DNA of 64,000 nucleotides, taken from NCBI GenBank assembly GCA_964517675.1, contig CAZFEL010000005.1, forward strand, positions 12,244-76,243. The letters are read 5' to 3'. A model generated the notes under the pieces. It was not told the DNA's origin and did no database searches. It was given only the letters and a program-made list of their open reading frames with translations. The stretch is from Asbonarchaeum sp964517675 (GTDB taxonomy: Archaea; Nanohalarchaeota; Nanosalinia; Nanosalinales; Nanoanaerosalinaceae). The position numbers were made by a program, and so were the translations under genes. Numbering within the stretch: position 1 is the stretch's first letter; each line of letters opens with the position of its first letter. Of this stretch, positions 8,470-16,918 are shown piece by piece.

Positions 8470-9369
8470 TCACTCACTGACCAGGCCATCATCCGTGACC
8501 GCCGCAGATAGCTCACCGGACAGGGCACGGCCGATACCCTCGCCCACGCTCGCCGACAGCAGCGTCAGCAGGTCCATCGATGCATCCCGGCGGTACTCCT
8601 TGACCGTCACGTTCGACCCCAGTTCCGCCTCCAGATACTCGATGGCCTCCTCGCGGCTGCCGAGTGTGTCCACCAACCCCGCATCGTGTGCATCCGTACC
8701 GAGGATCGGTTCACCGGTCGCATACGGTTCGACCTCCTCCCGGCTCATGTTCCGGCCCTCAGCGATCTGCTCGATGAAGCCGGTATGGATCGTATCCAGC
8801 TGGTCCTGGAGCAGCTCCCGTTCCTCCTCTGTCATGTTCTTCAGCGGCGAGCCGATATCCTTCAACTCCCCCGCCGTGACATTGACGTACTCGATACCGA
8901 GCTTGTCCAGCAGACCGGAGAACTCCATGTACGTCGAGGTCACACCGATGCTGCCGGTCACCGTCAAGGAATCCGCGACGATCTCATCACAGGCCGTCGC
9001 CGCCCAGTAGGCTCCTGATGCTGCCGTATCCTTCATCAGGCAGGCTGTCGGCCCCTCCAGGTCCTCTATCGCCCTGGTGATATCCTTCGAGGCAACGACC
9101 GATCCACCCGGGGAGTTGATCACGATCAGGTAACCCTCATTGCCGTCCTGTCGTGCCTCATCAAGGCTCTGGCGGAACCCGTCCGGTGTCGTCCCGTCGG
9201 TCGAGATCCCTGTCCCGGACTGGATCGTCCCTGCAAGGCGTATCTCAGCGACCTGCCCATCGGCGGTTATGTCTGTCTCGTTCGGACCGGTCCCACCCAT
9301 CGCATACACGACGGCCACACCGGCGATGACAAGGATCAGCGCATGCGTCCAGTCCAGATCGCGGAGCAT
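8470..9369 (-). CDS. sppA: Signal-peptide-peptidase-type S49 serine protease
   Basis: 299 residues from MLRDLDWTHALILV. One N-terminal transmembrane helix (about 6-24) anchors a catalytic domain facing outside. LIVINSPGGSVVAS forms the oxyanion turn, DTAASGAYWAA carries the nucleophilic Ser, and the general-base Lys probably lies in AGELKDIGSP. This is the half-length SppA architecture, which cleaves leftover signal peptides or membrane segments. The start at 9369 was chosen because GATAAAAAG lies about 25 bases upstream; longer in-frame starts would run through the promoter of the divergent aminopeptidase gene. Confidence 0.9.
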   Translation of the reverse strand: MLRDLDWTHALILVIAGVAVVYAMGGTGPNETDITADGQVAEIRLAGTIQSGTGISTDGTTPDGFRQSLDEARQDGNEGYLIVINSPGGSVVASKDITRAIEDLEGPTACLMKDTAASGAYWAATACDEIVADSLTVTGSIGVTSTYMEFSGLLDKLGIEYVNVTAGELKDIGSPLKNMTEEERELLQDQLDTIHTGFIEQIAEGRNMSREEVEPYATGEPILGTDAHDAGLVDTLGSREEAIEYLEAELGSNVTVKEYRRDASMDLLTLLSASVGEGIGRALSGELSAAVTDDGLVSE

Positions 9370-9427
9370 GGTCCACCGTTCCAGCGCGTCCTTTTTATCT
9401 TTATCCGACCCACCCTCATCCGGTACC
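9370..9427. promoter_or_regulatory. Divergent promoter between S49 protease and M29 aminopeptidase
   Basis: 58 bp containing CTTTTTATCTTTATCC, which reads as a TATA-like element on both strands, 25-35 bases from each start codon. Confidence 0.55.
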
Positions 9428-10714
9428 ATGGACCGGATCGATGACTGGGCGGACCTGCTTGTCACACGCGCACTCGAACTCGAGGACGGCGATCTCGTCG
9501 AGATCACCTTCGGCCACGAGGCCAGACCGCTAGCACAGGCGGTCTACCGGAAGGCACTCGAGGCCGGGGCCCACCCGATCTACAGCCTCGATGACAGCAT
9601 CTTCTCCCGTGTCTTCTACGAGGAGGCAGACAAGAACCAGCTGACACACATCCCCGACCATCTCGAACAGAAGGTCAAGGACCTCGATGCCTCCCTCCGC
9701 ATCCGGGCACCGTCCAACACCCGCGAGCTCGCGGACACCAATCCAGAGGCCATACAGACCGTCCAGAAAGCCCGCAAGCACCTCAAAGACGAGATCATCG
9801 AGAACACGGCCTGGTCCCTCACCCAGTACCCGACCGAAGCACTGGCACAGGAGGCAGAGATGTCCCTCGAGGCCTACACCAGATTCGTCTTCGATGCCTG
9901 TGTCAAGGACTGGGCGGCCGAATCACGGAAGTACCAGGAGCTGAAAGACGTCGTCGACGCCGGCTCCGAGGTCCACATCGAGGGCCACCGGACCAACCTC
10001 ACCTTCAGCATCGGTGAGAACAACAGCATCAACCGGGTCGGGGAACTCAGCGACGGGACCTCGAACGTCCCTGGCGGGGAGGTCTTCACTGCACCAGTCA
10101 TCGCGTCCGTCGACGGCGAGATCTACTTCGAGCTACCCGCGGTCACCGGCGGCCGGGAGGTCAAAGGCGTCCATCTCGTCTTCGAGGACGGTGAGGTCAC
10201 AGAGGCATCGGCAGAGAAAAACGAAGACCTGCTCCACGAGCGCCTCGAGACCGACGAGGGCGCACGACGGCTCGGTGAGTTCGGTATCGGGACCAACTTC
10301 GACATCGACCGGTTCACCAGGAACATCCTGTTCGACGAGAAGATCGGCGGTACCATCCATCTCGCCCTCGGCAGTGCCTACCGTGACTGCTTCCAGCGCC
10401 AGATCGACGTCGAGGCAATCGAGAGGAACGGCCTCGAGGACGAGCGCTTCGAGGAGCTGCTCGCAGATGCCAGGGAGGCCCTCCGAGACGGGGAGTTCGA
10501 TGAACTCCAGGAGGAAGCAGACGAGCAGACGACTGCAGTCATCGATGCGATCAAGGAGGCATGGGATGCCCTCGAGGACGAAGAAAACGCCCAGGTGAAC
10601 GAATCATCCGTCCACTGGGACATGATCAAGGACCTCCGCGAAGGCGGCTCGATGAGCATCGATGGGCGGACCATCCTGAAAGACGGCGAGTTCGTCGGGA
10701 TCGATAGCCTCTAA
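9428..10714 (+). CDS. M29-family metallo-aminopeptidase with long insertion
   Basis: 428 residues starting MDRIDDWADLLV. Metal ligands of the M29 (AmpS/aminopeptidase T) family are visible: Glu in NVPGGEVFTAPV, Glu in LGEFGIGTN, Glu and His in FDEKIGGTIHLALGSAY, and His/Asp in SSVHWDMIKDL. It would release N-terminal residues from peptides in the cytoplasm. Between GSAY and SSVHWDM the family normally has about ten residues; here there are 74, mostly acidic and helical (for example LLADAREALRDGEFDELQ). The ATG at 9428 follows the shared TATA element. The 3' end overlaps the next gene convergently by 4 bp. Confidence 0.9.
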   Translation: MDRIDDWADLLVTRALELEDGDLVEITFGHEARPLAQAVYRKALEAGAHPIYSLDDSIFSRVFYEEADKNQLTHIPDHLEQKVKDLDASLRIRAPSNTRELADTNPEAIQTVQKARKHLKDEIIENTAWSLTQYPTEALAQEAEMSLEAYTRFVFDACVKDWAAESRKYQELKDVVDAGSEVHIEGHRTNLTFSIGENNSINRVGELSDGTSNVPGGEVFTAPVIASVDGEIYFELPAVTGGREVKGVHLVFEDGEVTEASAEKNEDLLHERLETDEGARRLGEFGIGTNFDIDRFTRNILFDEKIGGTIHLALGSAYRDCFQRQIDVEAIERNGLEDERFEELLADAREALRDGEFDELQEEADEQTTAVIDAIKEAWDALEDEENAQVNESSVHWDMIKDLREGGSMSIDGRTILKDGEFVGIDSL

Positions 10715-11262
10715 CGGTTCCGCAGCAGGGACGAAAGGGTCAGCGCGGAGCCCGCGGCAAGCACGAGACCGGTCATCGTCGCCCAGTCCAGCCCCTCCAT
10801 CACACCGATGAACAGCAGCACCACCGCAAGCGGTGTCCCTGTGAAAAGCGGGACGAACATCATACCGAGTCGCTCCTTCGTCATCCTATCATCGACATAG
10901 ATATCGGTCGCTGCAGCAGCATAGACCCGCACAGCCCACAGCCAGTACCCGGTCCCGGCGAGGACGAAAAGCACCAGGACAGCCATCCCGCTCCCGATAA
11001 GACCCCAGATGGAGGCGATCACCACGACCATCCCGGGCAGGACCGCTGCATAGGCAAAGACACGCCGGAACGTTTCACCGTCCTCGATCCGCGTGCTGAT
11101 CAGTGGAACAGTGACATAGACCGCAGCTATCAGCGGGACAAAGAACCGCGGCGATCCCGCGATTGTCCGCGACCCGGCGAGAGCGTAGAATGCGATGACA
11201 GCCGCCATCCCGATGACAGCCCGGCCATCGTTCACGGCTGCATCGATGTCGTCCAGGACCAT
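10711..11262 (-). CDS. Polytopic membrane protein of unknown function
   Basis: 183 residues starting MVLDDIDAAVNDGRAVIG. About six hydrophobic spans alternate with short loops, for example VIGMAAVIAFYALAG, VVVIASIWGLIGSGMAVL and MTGLVLAAGSALTLSSLL; an acidic loop IYVDDRMTKERLG lies in the middle. No family motif is recognised. GTTTTAAG on the minus strand just upstream is a plausible TATA element. It converges on the aminopeptidase gene. Confidence 0.75.
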   Translation of the reverse strand: MVLDDIDAAVNDGRAVIGMAAVIAFYALAGSRTIAGSPRFFVPLIAAVYVTVPLISTRIEDGETFRRVFAYAAVLPGMVVVIASIWGLIGSGMAVLVLFVLAGTGYWLWAVRVYAAAATDIYVDDRMTKERLGMMFVPLFTGTPLAVVLLFIGVMEGLDWATMTGLVLAAGSALTLSSLLRNR

Positions 11263-11294
11263 GATACCTCATTGGGTGCCGGGCTTAAAACGTC

Positions 11295-11933
11295 TCAGGC
11301 CTCGAACCGTTCATCCAGCAGCTCCTGGATGGTCGCCCAGACTTCCTCGATCGACGGGTTGCCATCGACCTCCGCGAGCATGTCCTTCTTCCGGTAGTAC
11401 TGGACCAGCGGGGCGGTCTTGTCCCGGTAGGTCTCCAGGCGCTTCCGGACGACCTCCTCCTGGTCGTCCTCCCTCTGTTTCAGGCCGGAGCCACACTCCG
11501 TGCACGTCCCATCGTCCGCCGGCGGATCGAAGTCCATGTGGAAGGTCGCTCCACAGCCGGTACACGTCCGGCGACCTGTCAGCCGCTCGATGACGTTTCC
11601 TTCATCGACATTGAGGTAGATGACGAGCTCGATGTCCGCGATATCGTCCATGTACTCGGCCTGCGTCCGCGTCCGTGGGTACCCGTCCAGGATGAACCCG
11701 TCGTCGGTGTCCGGTTCCTCCAGGCGCTTCTGGAGGATCTCGACCATCATCTCGTCCGGGACGTACTCGCCCTCGTCGATGTACTCCCTAGGCGTGCCGT
11801 ACTCCGTCTCCATGTCCTTGTTGGAACGGAGGATCTGCCCGGTGCTGATGTGGGGTATGGAGAACTGTTTGGCGATCTTGGTTGCCTGGGTGCCCTTGCC
11901 TGCCCCAGGCGGGCCGAGGATGATCAAATTCAT
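11295..11933 (-). CDS. adk: Adenylate kinase with zinc-binding LID
   Basis: 212 residues from MNLIILGPPGAGKGTQATK (an in-frame ATG two codons earlier is possible). It interconverts AMP, ATP and ADP. The P-loop GPPGAGKGT, NMP-binding region ISTGQILRSN, DGYPRTRTQAE and the LID are all present. The LID carries four cysteines (CTGCGATFH and CTECGSG), indicating a structural zinc as in bacterial-type long adenylate kinases. Length is typical of that long form, not of the short AdkA of methanogens. TTTAATATC upstream at about 12000 may be its TATA box. Confidence 0.95.
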   Translation of the reverse strand: MNLIILGPPGAGKGTQATKIAKQFSIPHISTGQILRSNKDMETEYGTPREYIDEGEYVPDEMMVEILQKRLEEPDTDDGFILDGYPRTRTQAEYMDDIADIELVIYLNVDEGNVIERLTGRRTCTGCGATFHMDFDPPADDGTCTECGSGLKQREDDQEEVVRKRLETYRDKTAPLVQYYRKKDMLAEVDGNPSIEEVWATIQELLDERFEA

Positions 11934-12014
11934 TGGCATTCGTCGGTACCCCTGTAGGGTATCCCTTCCTGCGGGACATCCATGTACGGACTATGAGGAT
12001 ATTAAACCTTTCCC

Positions 12015-13352
12015 CTACACCAGGTGGAGGAACCGCGCGAGGAACCTGTACCAGTCGTCCTCGTCCTGGTCCGCATCGATGAACCGTGCCTCCGCCATCG
12101 GCGTGGTCAGGTCCGTCGGCACACCGCGTTCCCTGTTGTCCTCAACCAGGAACCGCTCCAGGACCTCCTCCGCATGGGTCTGGTCCCGCTCCACGATCGT
12201 CGTCAGCCGGTCACCTTCCACCCAGACGGTGTCGTACTTCGATGCGAACTCCTCCAGGTGGGTGCTGTTGTGGAATACACGCGGCCCGCTGTGTTTGACC
12301 CGTTCAGGGAGCTCGGCGAGCTGGAGATCGAAGACCAGCCGCACGACGGCATCGGTCACGAAGAAGGCCGAATCGAACAGCTGGAACTCGTTGTCCCGCA
12401 GCTCCTGGCGCATCCTATCCATCAGCCTCCTGAGCTGTGGATACAGGATATCATCCACCACATCAGGCCGCTCGAGCTCCATCACCACGACCTCACCGCG
12501 GGCCTCGAGTTCCTCCCGGACCCGCTCCCGGTCGATGTGGGGTTCCTCGGGGAAAAACGCCTCCCGATCAGGCTCCTGCAGGTACCGCCAGGCCGCATGG
12601 ATGAACCGGGCATAGTTCTCCGATGACAGCACCGAGGCGACATTGCGGTCCGGGTCCGTCGGGTCGATCACGACGAGGTCCTCATCGCTGAATTTCTCGA
12701 CCAGCCGGTCCGGCAGCCCGTCCCCGTGGTGGTCCTCGACATCGATCACCGTCTCCTGCTCCCATCCGACCGCGGCCTCCAGCAGCTCCCGGAACCCCCC
12801 GTAGCGGGCGATCAGGATCTCACAGAGGTACCCCGAGAACCCCTCGACGCGGAGCGAGGAGCCGTACAGTCCACGACCTTTGAGGAAGGCCTTCAGCAGG
12901 ACGACCTCCTTCCGCTCGTCGTCATCCAGTGTATCGTCGACCCAGTCCGTGTGCAGCGGTGTCCGATCGACCGAGGACCGGAGCTCGTCCGGCGCATCGA
13001 TATCATACGCAGGGACGATCTCGACCTCGAACCCGTCGATCTCGCCTTTGGTGTACGGGTGCTCGGCGAACTCGACCACATACGTCCCGTCGAAGTACTC
13101 GAAGACGTCCTCCCCGATCGCGAGACCCTCCTCTTCGAGCTCATCCTCTGTCGTATCCTTCCCGAAGAAGACGAAGATATCCAGGTCCTTGTCCCCGGAG
13201 ATGAACGTCCGCTTGGCCAGCGAGCCCATAAGCCGTGCATCACGGCCGTACTCATCATCGATGTAGTCCCGTATCCGCTCGAAGGCATCCCGGGCACGGC
13301 GGTGCTCATCGTCCGACGGCCACGCCTCCTCGAGAACCTCGTCCTCGACCAT
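12015..13352 (-). CDS. cca: Archaeal class I CCA-adding tRNA nucleotidyltransferase
   Basis: 445 residues. The nucleotidyltransferase head has GSLAKRTFISGDKDLDIFV, giving the two catalytic Asp residues, and a third acid in DGFEVEIVPAYD. The following LKAFLKGRGLYGS and RVEGFSGYLCEILI are the neck region of archaeal CCA enzymes. It builds and repairs the CCA end of tRNAs without a template. The tRNA-Ser in this window has no encoded CCA, so this enzyme is needed. Length matches the family. Confidence 0.95.
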   Translation of the reverse strand: MVEDEVLEEAWPSDDEHRRARDAFERIRDYIDDEYGRDARLMGSLAKRTFISGDKDLDIFVFFGKDTTEDELEEEGLAIGEDVFEYFDGTYVVEFAEHPYTKGEIDGFEVEIVPAYDIDAPDELRSSVDRTPLHTDWVDDTLDDDERKEVVLLKAFLKGRGLYGSSLRVEGFSGYLCEILIARYGGFRELLEAAVGWEQETVIDVEDHHGDGLPDRLVEKFSDEDLVVIDPTDPDRNVASVLSSENYARFIHAAWRYLQEPDREAFFPEEPHIDRERVREELEARGEVVVMELERPDVVDDILYPQLRRLMDRMRQELRDNEFQLFDSAFFVTDAVVRLVFDLQLAELPERVKHSGPRVFHNSTHLEEFASKYDTVWVEGDRLTTIVERDQTHAEEVLERFLVEDNRERGVPTDLTTPMAEARFIDADQDEDDWYRFLARFLHLV

Positions 13353-13391
13353 GCCAGAAGATGGGGACGGGTGGATAAAATAGGTACCGGC

Positions 13392-13958
13392 TCAGTCCCC
13401 GGTCCTGTACAGCACGGAGACCCCTTCCTCATGGCCTCCGGCCTTCTCCAGGAGCGCATCCGTACCGGTCCGTGGCCCGTCCCTGTCGACGTATAACATC
13501 CGGTCCTGCATCAGGCGTCCCTCGACCGCGGTGTACAGGTCATCCGCGAGCTCGTCCGGGACATCATCGAAGGAGACGTACCGCTCCACGATGGCCTCAC
13601 CGACGCTTTCGAACCCCGGTCCATCGTCCCCGGTCGGGACGACGATGTCGTACTGCTCCATCCCGTCCCCGTCCTCGAAGGCCACAAGGGCCGCGGCCGG
13701 TTCCTCCCCGAGGGTGGCATAGATAGCATCCGGCACGATGAGCTCCTCGTCCGGACCGTCCACTCTGTACCGGACCTCCTCATTCTCCGCCACGGAGGCG
13801 TTGTACGAGGAGACCGCCCCCTCGATGACGGCGGTCAGGTCATGGGCCCGCCCGTCGACACGGACACCGCCGTACTCCTCCCCTCGTCCGACGGCATGGC
13901 CTGGGCCGGTGGCGTCTGCCTCGATATCTTCCAGTTCCTCGATCCAGGGCTCGGTCAT
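13392..13958 (-). CDS. Acidic hypothetical protein
   Basis: 188 residues starting MTEPWIEELEDIEADATGP. Rich in Asp and Glu, with no membrane segment and no cysteine cluster. The middle (LIVPDAIYATLGEEPAAALVAFEDGDGMEQ) could be an alpha/beta sheet. It lies 39 bp upstream of cca on the same strand and may be co-transcribed. On its far side is a divergent gene at 14066; the 107-bp gap between holds TTTCTTAAG-like and TTTTTTGTA elements. Function unknown. Confidence 0.7.
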   Translation of the reverse strand: MTEPWIEELEDIEADATGPGHAVGRGEEYGGVRVDGRAHDLTAVIEGAVSSYNASVAENEEVRYRVDGPDEELIVPDAIYATLGEEPAAALVAFEDGDGMEQYDIVVPTGDDGPGFESVGEAIVERYVSFDDVPDELADDLYTAVEGRLMQDRMLYVDRDGPRTGTDALLEKAGGHEEGVSVLYRTGD

Positions 13959-14065
13959 GCCTGGTTAATGTTTCTTAAGGGATAAAAGCCTTGCGCTTAA
14001 CGTCCGTTTCCCTCGATACGTGTTGACCGGTACGTTTTTTGTATCGCGGCCCTCTTTCCTTCTGT

Positions 14066-14539
14066 ATGCCATACGCGACCCATGCCCCCGGTGATGACGG
14101 GACGGACGAACGGGTCTATGCGACCTCCTGGGACTTCACGTTCAGCGAGGTCCTGCGGGGCGCACTGGGAGGACGACGGCAGATCAACCGCGCCATCCTG
14201 GAGTACGCGGAGGAGTTCGAGAAGGCAGCACGCGTCCTCGGTGCCGAGAAAAACGGCTCCTACGTGGATGCCTATGACCCGGTGACGGACACCGAGGCCG
14301 GGGTCGAGGACCCCGACGATCTCTACGATGTCCTGATCGATGACGTCGACGTGGAGGACATTGAGGTACAGTATGAGAAAGACGGTGCAGAGCTATCCTT
14401 CCGGTACGAACGGGCCGCCAGCAAGCCGTTCACGGTCGAGGTCGAAGGCACAGACCTGCTCGGACTGATGGAACAAGAGCTCGGACGCGGTATGGGAGAG
14501 AAAGGGGAAAACGGAGGCCTGCTCGGCTTCCTGGGCTAG
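14066..14539 (+). CDS. Acidic hypothetical protein
   Basis: 157 residues from ATG 14066 (MPYATHAPGDDGTDERVYA); a TTG nine codons upstream is in frame but lies in the promoter. Acidic throughout, with a glycine-rich end MGEKGENGGLLGFLG. The segment WDFTFSEVLRGALGGRRQINRA is the only basic patch. No family recognised. It converges on the IF-5A gene and overlaps it by 4 bp. Confidence 0.65.
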   Translation: MPYATHAPGDDGTDERVYATSWDFTFSEVLRGALGGRRQINRAILEYAEEFEKAARVLGAEKNGSYVDAYDPVTDTEAGVEDPDDLYDVLIDDVDVEDIEVQYEKDGAELSFRYERAASKPFTVEVEGTDLLGLMEQELGRGMGEKGENGGLLGFLG

Positions 14540-14922
14540 CCCTGATGCTTGCCCTTGACCATCTTGCGGTCGCCGATGACCCAGTAGTTGATCTCCTCGC
14601 CCTCTGAGATACTGAGATCATCCGGCATCTTCATCTCCTCGGTCTCGTAGGTATCCATATCCATGACCTGGGCGATGTCCCCGTCCAGCGAGACGATCTG
14701 GCCGACCTTCTTATCGACATCGGGGGACATCAGCATCGTATCGCCCGGCTTGGTCACAGTCCGCGTCTGGTCATCGAAGACACCGACCGCCTGGATGCGG
14801 TACTTGGCCGCACCGTGCTTGCCAGGGGCTGACTTCTTCGTTTTACGTACCTTACAGGGTTCGTCCTCAAGGATGATGTAGTCTCCCTTCGAGACACTCT
14901 TGGCTTCGACCTGATGTGGCAT
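14536..14922 (-). CDS. eif5a: Translation initiation factor IF-5A
   Basis: 128 residues, archaeal length. The SH3-like N-terminal domain carries SAPGKHGAAKYR, with Lys35 in PGKHG as the deoxyhypusine site, followed by an OB-fold C-terminal domain ending MVKGKHQG. It promotes peptide-bond formation at stalling sequences such as polyproline. CTTTAAAAG at about 14960-14968 on the minus strand is a good TATA box 35-40 bases before the ATG. Confidence 0.97.
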   Translation of the reverse strand: MPHQVEAKSVSKGDYIILEDEPCKVRKTKKSAPGKHGAAKYRIQAVGVFDDQTRTVTKPGDTMLMSPDVDKKVGQIVSLDGDIAQVMDMDTYETEEMKMPDDLSISEGEEINYWVIGDRKMVKGKHQG

Positions 14923-14987
14923 GCGTTATTACCTCACTGATTACCTCCCGTCCGGTTCTTTTAAAGGTATTCAAGGGGTCGTGGCCG

Positions 14988-15415
14988 GGGAGATGCGAGA
15001 GCAACAGAGAGAAAAAGAGAGGAGATACGCCCTACGAACCCAGGGGTGTGGGGGAAAGGCGTTCTGTGTTGCCTTCCGGGCTCGTAAAGGCAAAGACGCC
15101 TGGCGGCCCACAGAGGGGCCGCCTGACGCGGGGATGAGGGCGACCTGCTGCAGGGAGGCCGTCCGCAGGACTCGGGGGAGACCTGCATCCGGCCATCTCC
15201 TGCCAGCGCGGGGATACCGCACTGTCGGGGGAAGCCTGTCGCCCTAATATAGGTTTCGTGGGGGGAACCATATCCGGTCAGCGGGCGTCCCTGCCTGAAA
15301 GGGCGTATCCCGGCGGTCGTACCGCCATATAGGCCCGCGGGTGTTGGCCCGAGGCCGGTGTGGGGTTGCAGGCACATGGCCTGACTACCATGGGGCGGGC
15401 GTGGTGCCCGCCCTA
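14988..15415. ncRNA. Candidate large structured RNA, family unknown
   Basis: About 480 bp between IF-5A and ftsZ contains no convincing reading frame but dense complementarity. Pairings seen: GATACGCCC 15024-15032 with GGGCGTATC 15301-15309 (long range); GGCGGCC 15102-15108 with GGCCGCC 15117-15123; AGGGCGAC 15137-15144 with GTCGCCCT 15238-15245. Local hairpins lie at 15058-15100 (TTGCCTT/AAGGCAA plus GGCGT/ACGCC), 15247-15273 (ATAT-GGTT/AACC-ATAT) and 15312-15326 (GGCGGT/ACCGCC). TTTTAAAG at 14960-14967 could drive plus-strand transcription; the minus strand is not excluded. The universal RNase P and SRP signatures (GGAAAGTCC, ACAGAA..GGCTTA, CCGGAAGGAAGCAGC) are missing. Confidence 0.5.
15393..15413. 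terminator. GC-rich hairpin downstream of ftsZ
   Basis: Perfect 8-bp stem GGGCGGGC-GTGGT-GCCCGCCC, flanked on the plus strand by a CTACCAT direct repeat. It lies eleven bases past the ftsZ stop codon and also at the 3' side of the structured block, so it may end transcripts from either strand. Confidence 0.55.
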
Positions 15416-15423
15416 CCATAGGT

Positions 15424-16497
15424 TCATTGCTGTTTGATGACCTTCAGGCCGAGATCGTCCATGTCCTTCACATCGGCCTCCTCGCTGCCCTGTTCCTGGG
15501 GCCCGAGGACGTAGGGTGACTCGACACCGGTGATGATCGAGATGACCTGAACCTTGCCCTCCAGTTCCTCATTGATCCGGGCGCCCCAGATGACCTGGGC
15601 CTGTGGGTCCAGCTTCTCGATGACCGTCTGGCCGATGTCATTGATCTCATTGAGGGACAGTCCCTCGCCACCTTCGACGTGGACAAGGGCACCGTTCGAT
15701 CCCTCGAAGTCGACATCCAGGAGCGGGTTGGACAGGGCCTCTGCGATGGCCTCCTTGCCCTTGTTCCTGGTGTCGGACTCTCCGTAGCCTACCACAGCGA
15801 CACCTCCGGAATGCATGATGGCCTTGACGTCTGCGTAATCCAGGTTGACCAGGGACGGCTTCGAGATCGTCTCGGTGACGCCTTTGATCATCGTCGTGAT
15901 CAGCTCATCAGCGACACCGAACGCCTGGTCGAGGGGCATGTCCCCTGCGATGTCGATCAGCTTGTCGTTCTCGATGACGATCGCCGTATCGACGAACTCC
16001 CGGAGCCGGACAAGCCCGTCCTCCGCCTTGGATTTCCTCGCACCCTCGATCTGGAACGGCATCGTGACCGTCCCGATGACGATGCAGTCCTCGCTTTTCG
16101 CGATGTCGGCAAGGACAGGGATGGCACCGGTGCCGGTACCGCCTCCAAGACCCGCACAGAGGAACACCATATCAGCGTCAGCAAACAGAGAACGGAGCTC
16201 TGAGCGGTTCTCTTCGGCAGCCTTGGCGCCTTTCTCAGGATGGCCTCCGGCACCGAGTCCCCGGGTGAGGTCCTGTCCGATCAGGATCTTCCGGTCAGCG
16301 TTGGACATCTTCAGGTGCTGCTTGTCCGTGTTGACCGCAAGGGTCTCGGCACCGGCAACGTTTTTGTTCTGCATACGCGTTATCATGTTGTTGCCGGCTC
16401 CCCCGATCCCGACGACAAGGATCTTGGCATCTTTTACGTCGTCAAACTGGTTTGTGTCGTGGTCTTCATCCGCCGCGTCTTCGATGATCGCATTCAT
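15424..16497 (-). CDS. ftsZ: Cell division GTPase FtsZ
   Basis: 357 residues from MNAIIEDAADEDHD. The tubulin signature GGGTGTGA is present in CAGLGGGTGTGAIPVLADI. The N-terminal VGIGGAGNNMITRM, the T3 loop and the synergy-loop region near NLDYADVKAIM are also intact. It polymerises into the division ring. The start is set by an AGAGGAGATAG Shine-Dalgarno sequence eight bases upstream, so this message has a leader. The acidic N-terminal extension of about 30 residues and the C-terminal KDMDDLGLKVIKQQ are halophile-like. A long hairpin-rich leader precedes it. Confidence 0.97.
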   Translation of the reverse strand: MNAIIEDAADEDHDTNQFDDVKDAKILVVGIGGAGNNMITRMQNKNVAGAETLAVNTDKQHLKMSNADRKILIGQDLTRGLGAGGHPEKGAKAAEENRSELRSLFADADMVFLCAGLGGGTGTGAIPVLADIAKSEDCIVIGTVTMPFQIEGARKSKAEDGLVRLREFVDTAIVIENDKLIDIAGDMPLDQAFGVADELITTMIKGVTETISKPSLVNLDYADVKAIMHSGGVAVVGYGESDTRNKGKEAIAEALSNPLLDVDFEGSNGALVHVEGGEGLSLNEINDIGQTVIEKLDPQAQVIWGARINEELEGKVQVISIITGVESPYVLGPQEQGSEEADVKDMDDLGLKVIKQQ

Positions 16498-16818
16498 TGT
16501 GCTATCTCCTCTCGGACAGGTGGACTCCACTACAACAATCTTTTTGTGTGTGGCACATCCACCTACTACTGCCCTTGGTCGGTTAGAAGAACTCTAATCG
16601 ATCTATATTTCGATATGGTTGACTCTGGTTGATCAGAAGTTGCCCAACTCTGGTCGACGTACCCATTGATTCACGTCCTGGATCGTGCCCGCGATCCAAA
16701 GTGAATCGAACCATGAAACGTTGTAAGCCCAAATCGGAAGTCCGATCAAGTTCGTGTGCCCGCACGAACCAATCGAGTTCTTGCTATTTCCCTACTTCAC
16801 ATCCACGATATATAAATG
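16498..16818 (-). promoter_or_regulatory. ftsZ promoter and hairpin-rich 5' leader
   Basis: On the minus strand, TTTATATATC at about 16808-16817 is a strong TATA box, placing the start of transcription near 16787, some 290 bases before the ftsZ ATG. The leader then contains GTTCGTG-CGGGCA-CACGAAC (16750-16769), ATCGGA-CT-TCCGAT (16733-16746), and a two-stage hairpin with GATTCAC/GTGAATC outside GGATCG-CGGGCA-CGATCC (16668-16707). The short AGTTG-GG-CAACT (16638-16649) follows. Two hairpins share the same six-base loop CGGGCA and a third presents GGGC. An untranslated leader of this size is unusual in a genome where many messages look leaderless. Confidence 0.6.
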
Positions 16819-16918
16819 TTCTCTGTAGACCAACCCATGTTTTCGATCACATACGTTCTACCACAACATCTCTCTCCGGCCCACACAACTTAAAACAGTG
16901 GACCGCCATGACCTGCCC

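Noticed and set aside
14988..15415. RNase P RNA or SRP RNA
   Set aside because: Length and structure would fit, but the invariant P4 strands and the SRP helix-8 asymmetric loop are missing on both strands; CCGGAAGG on the minus strand lacks the following AGCAG. Left as unknown structured RNA.
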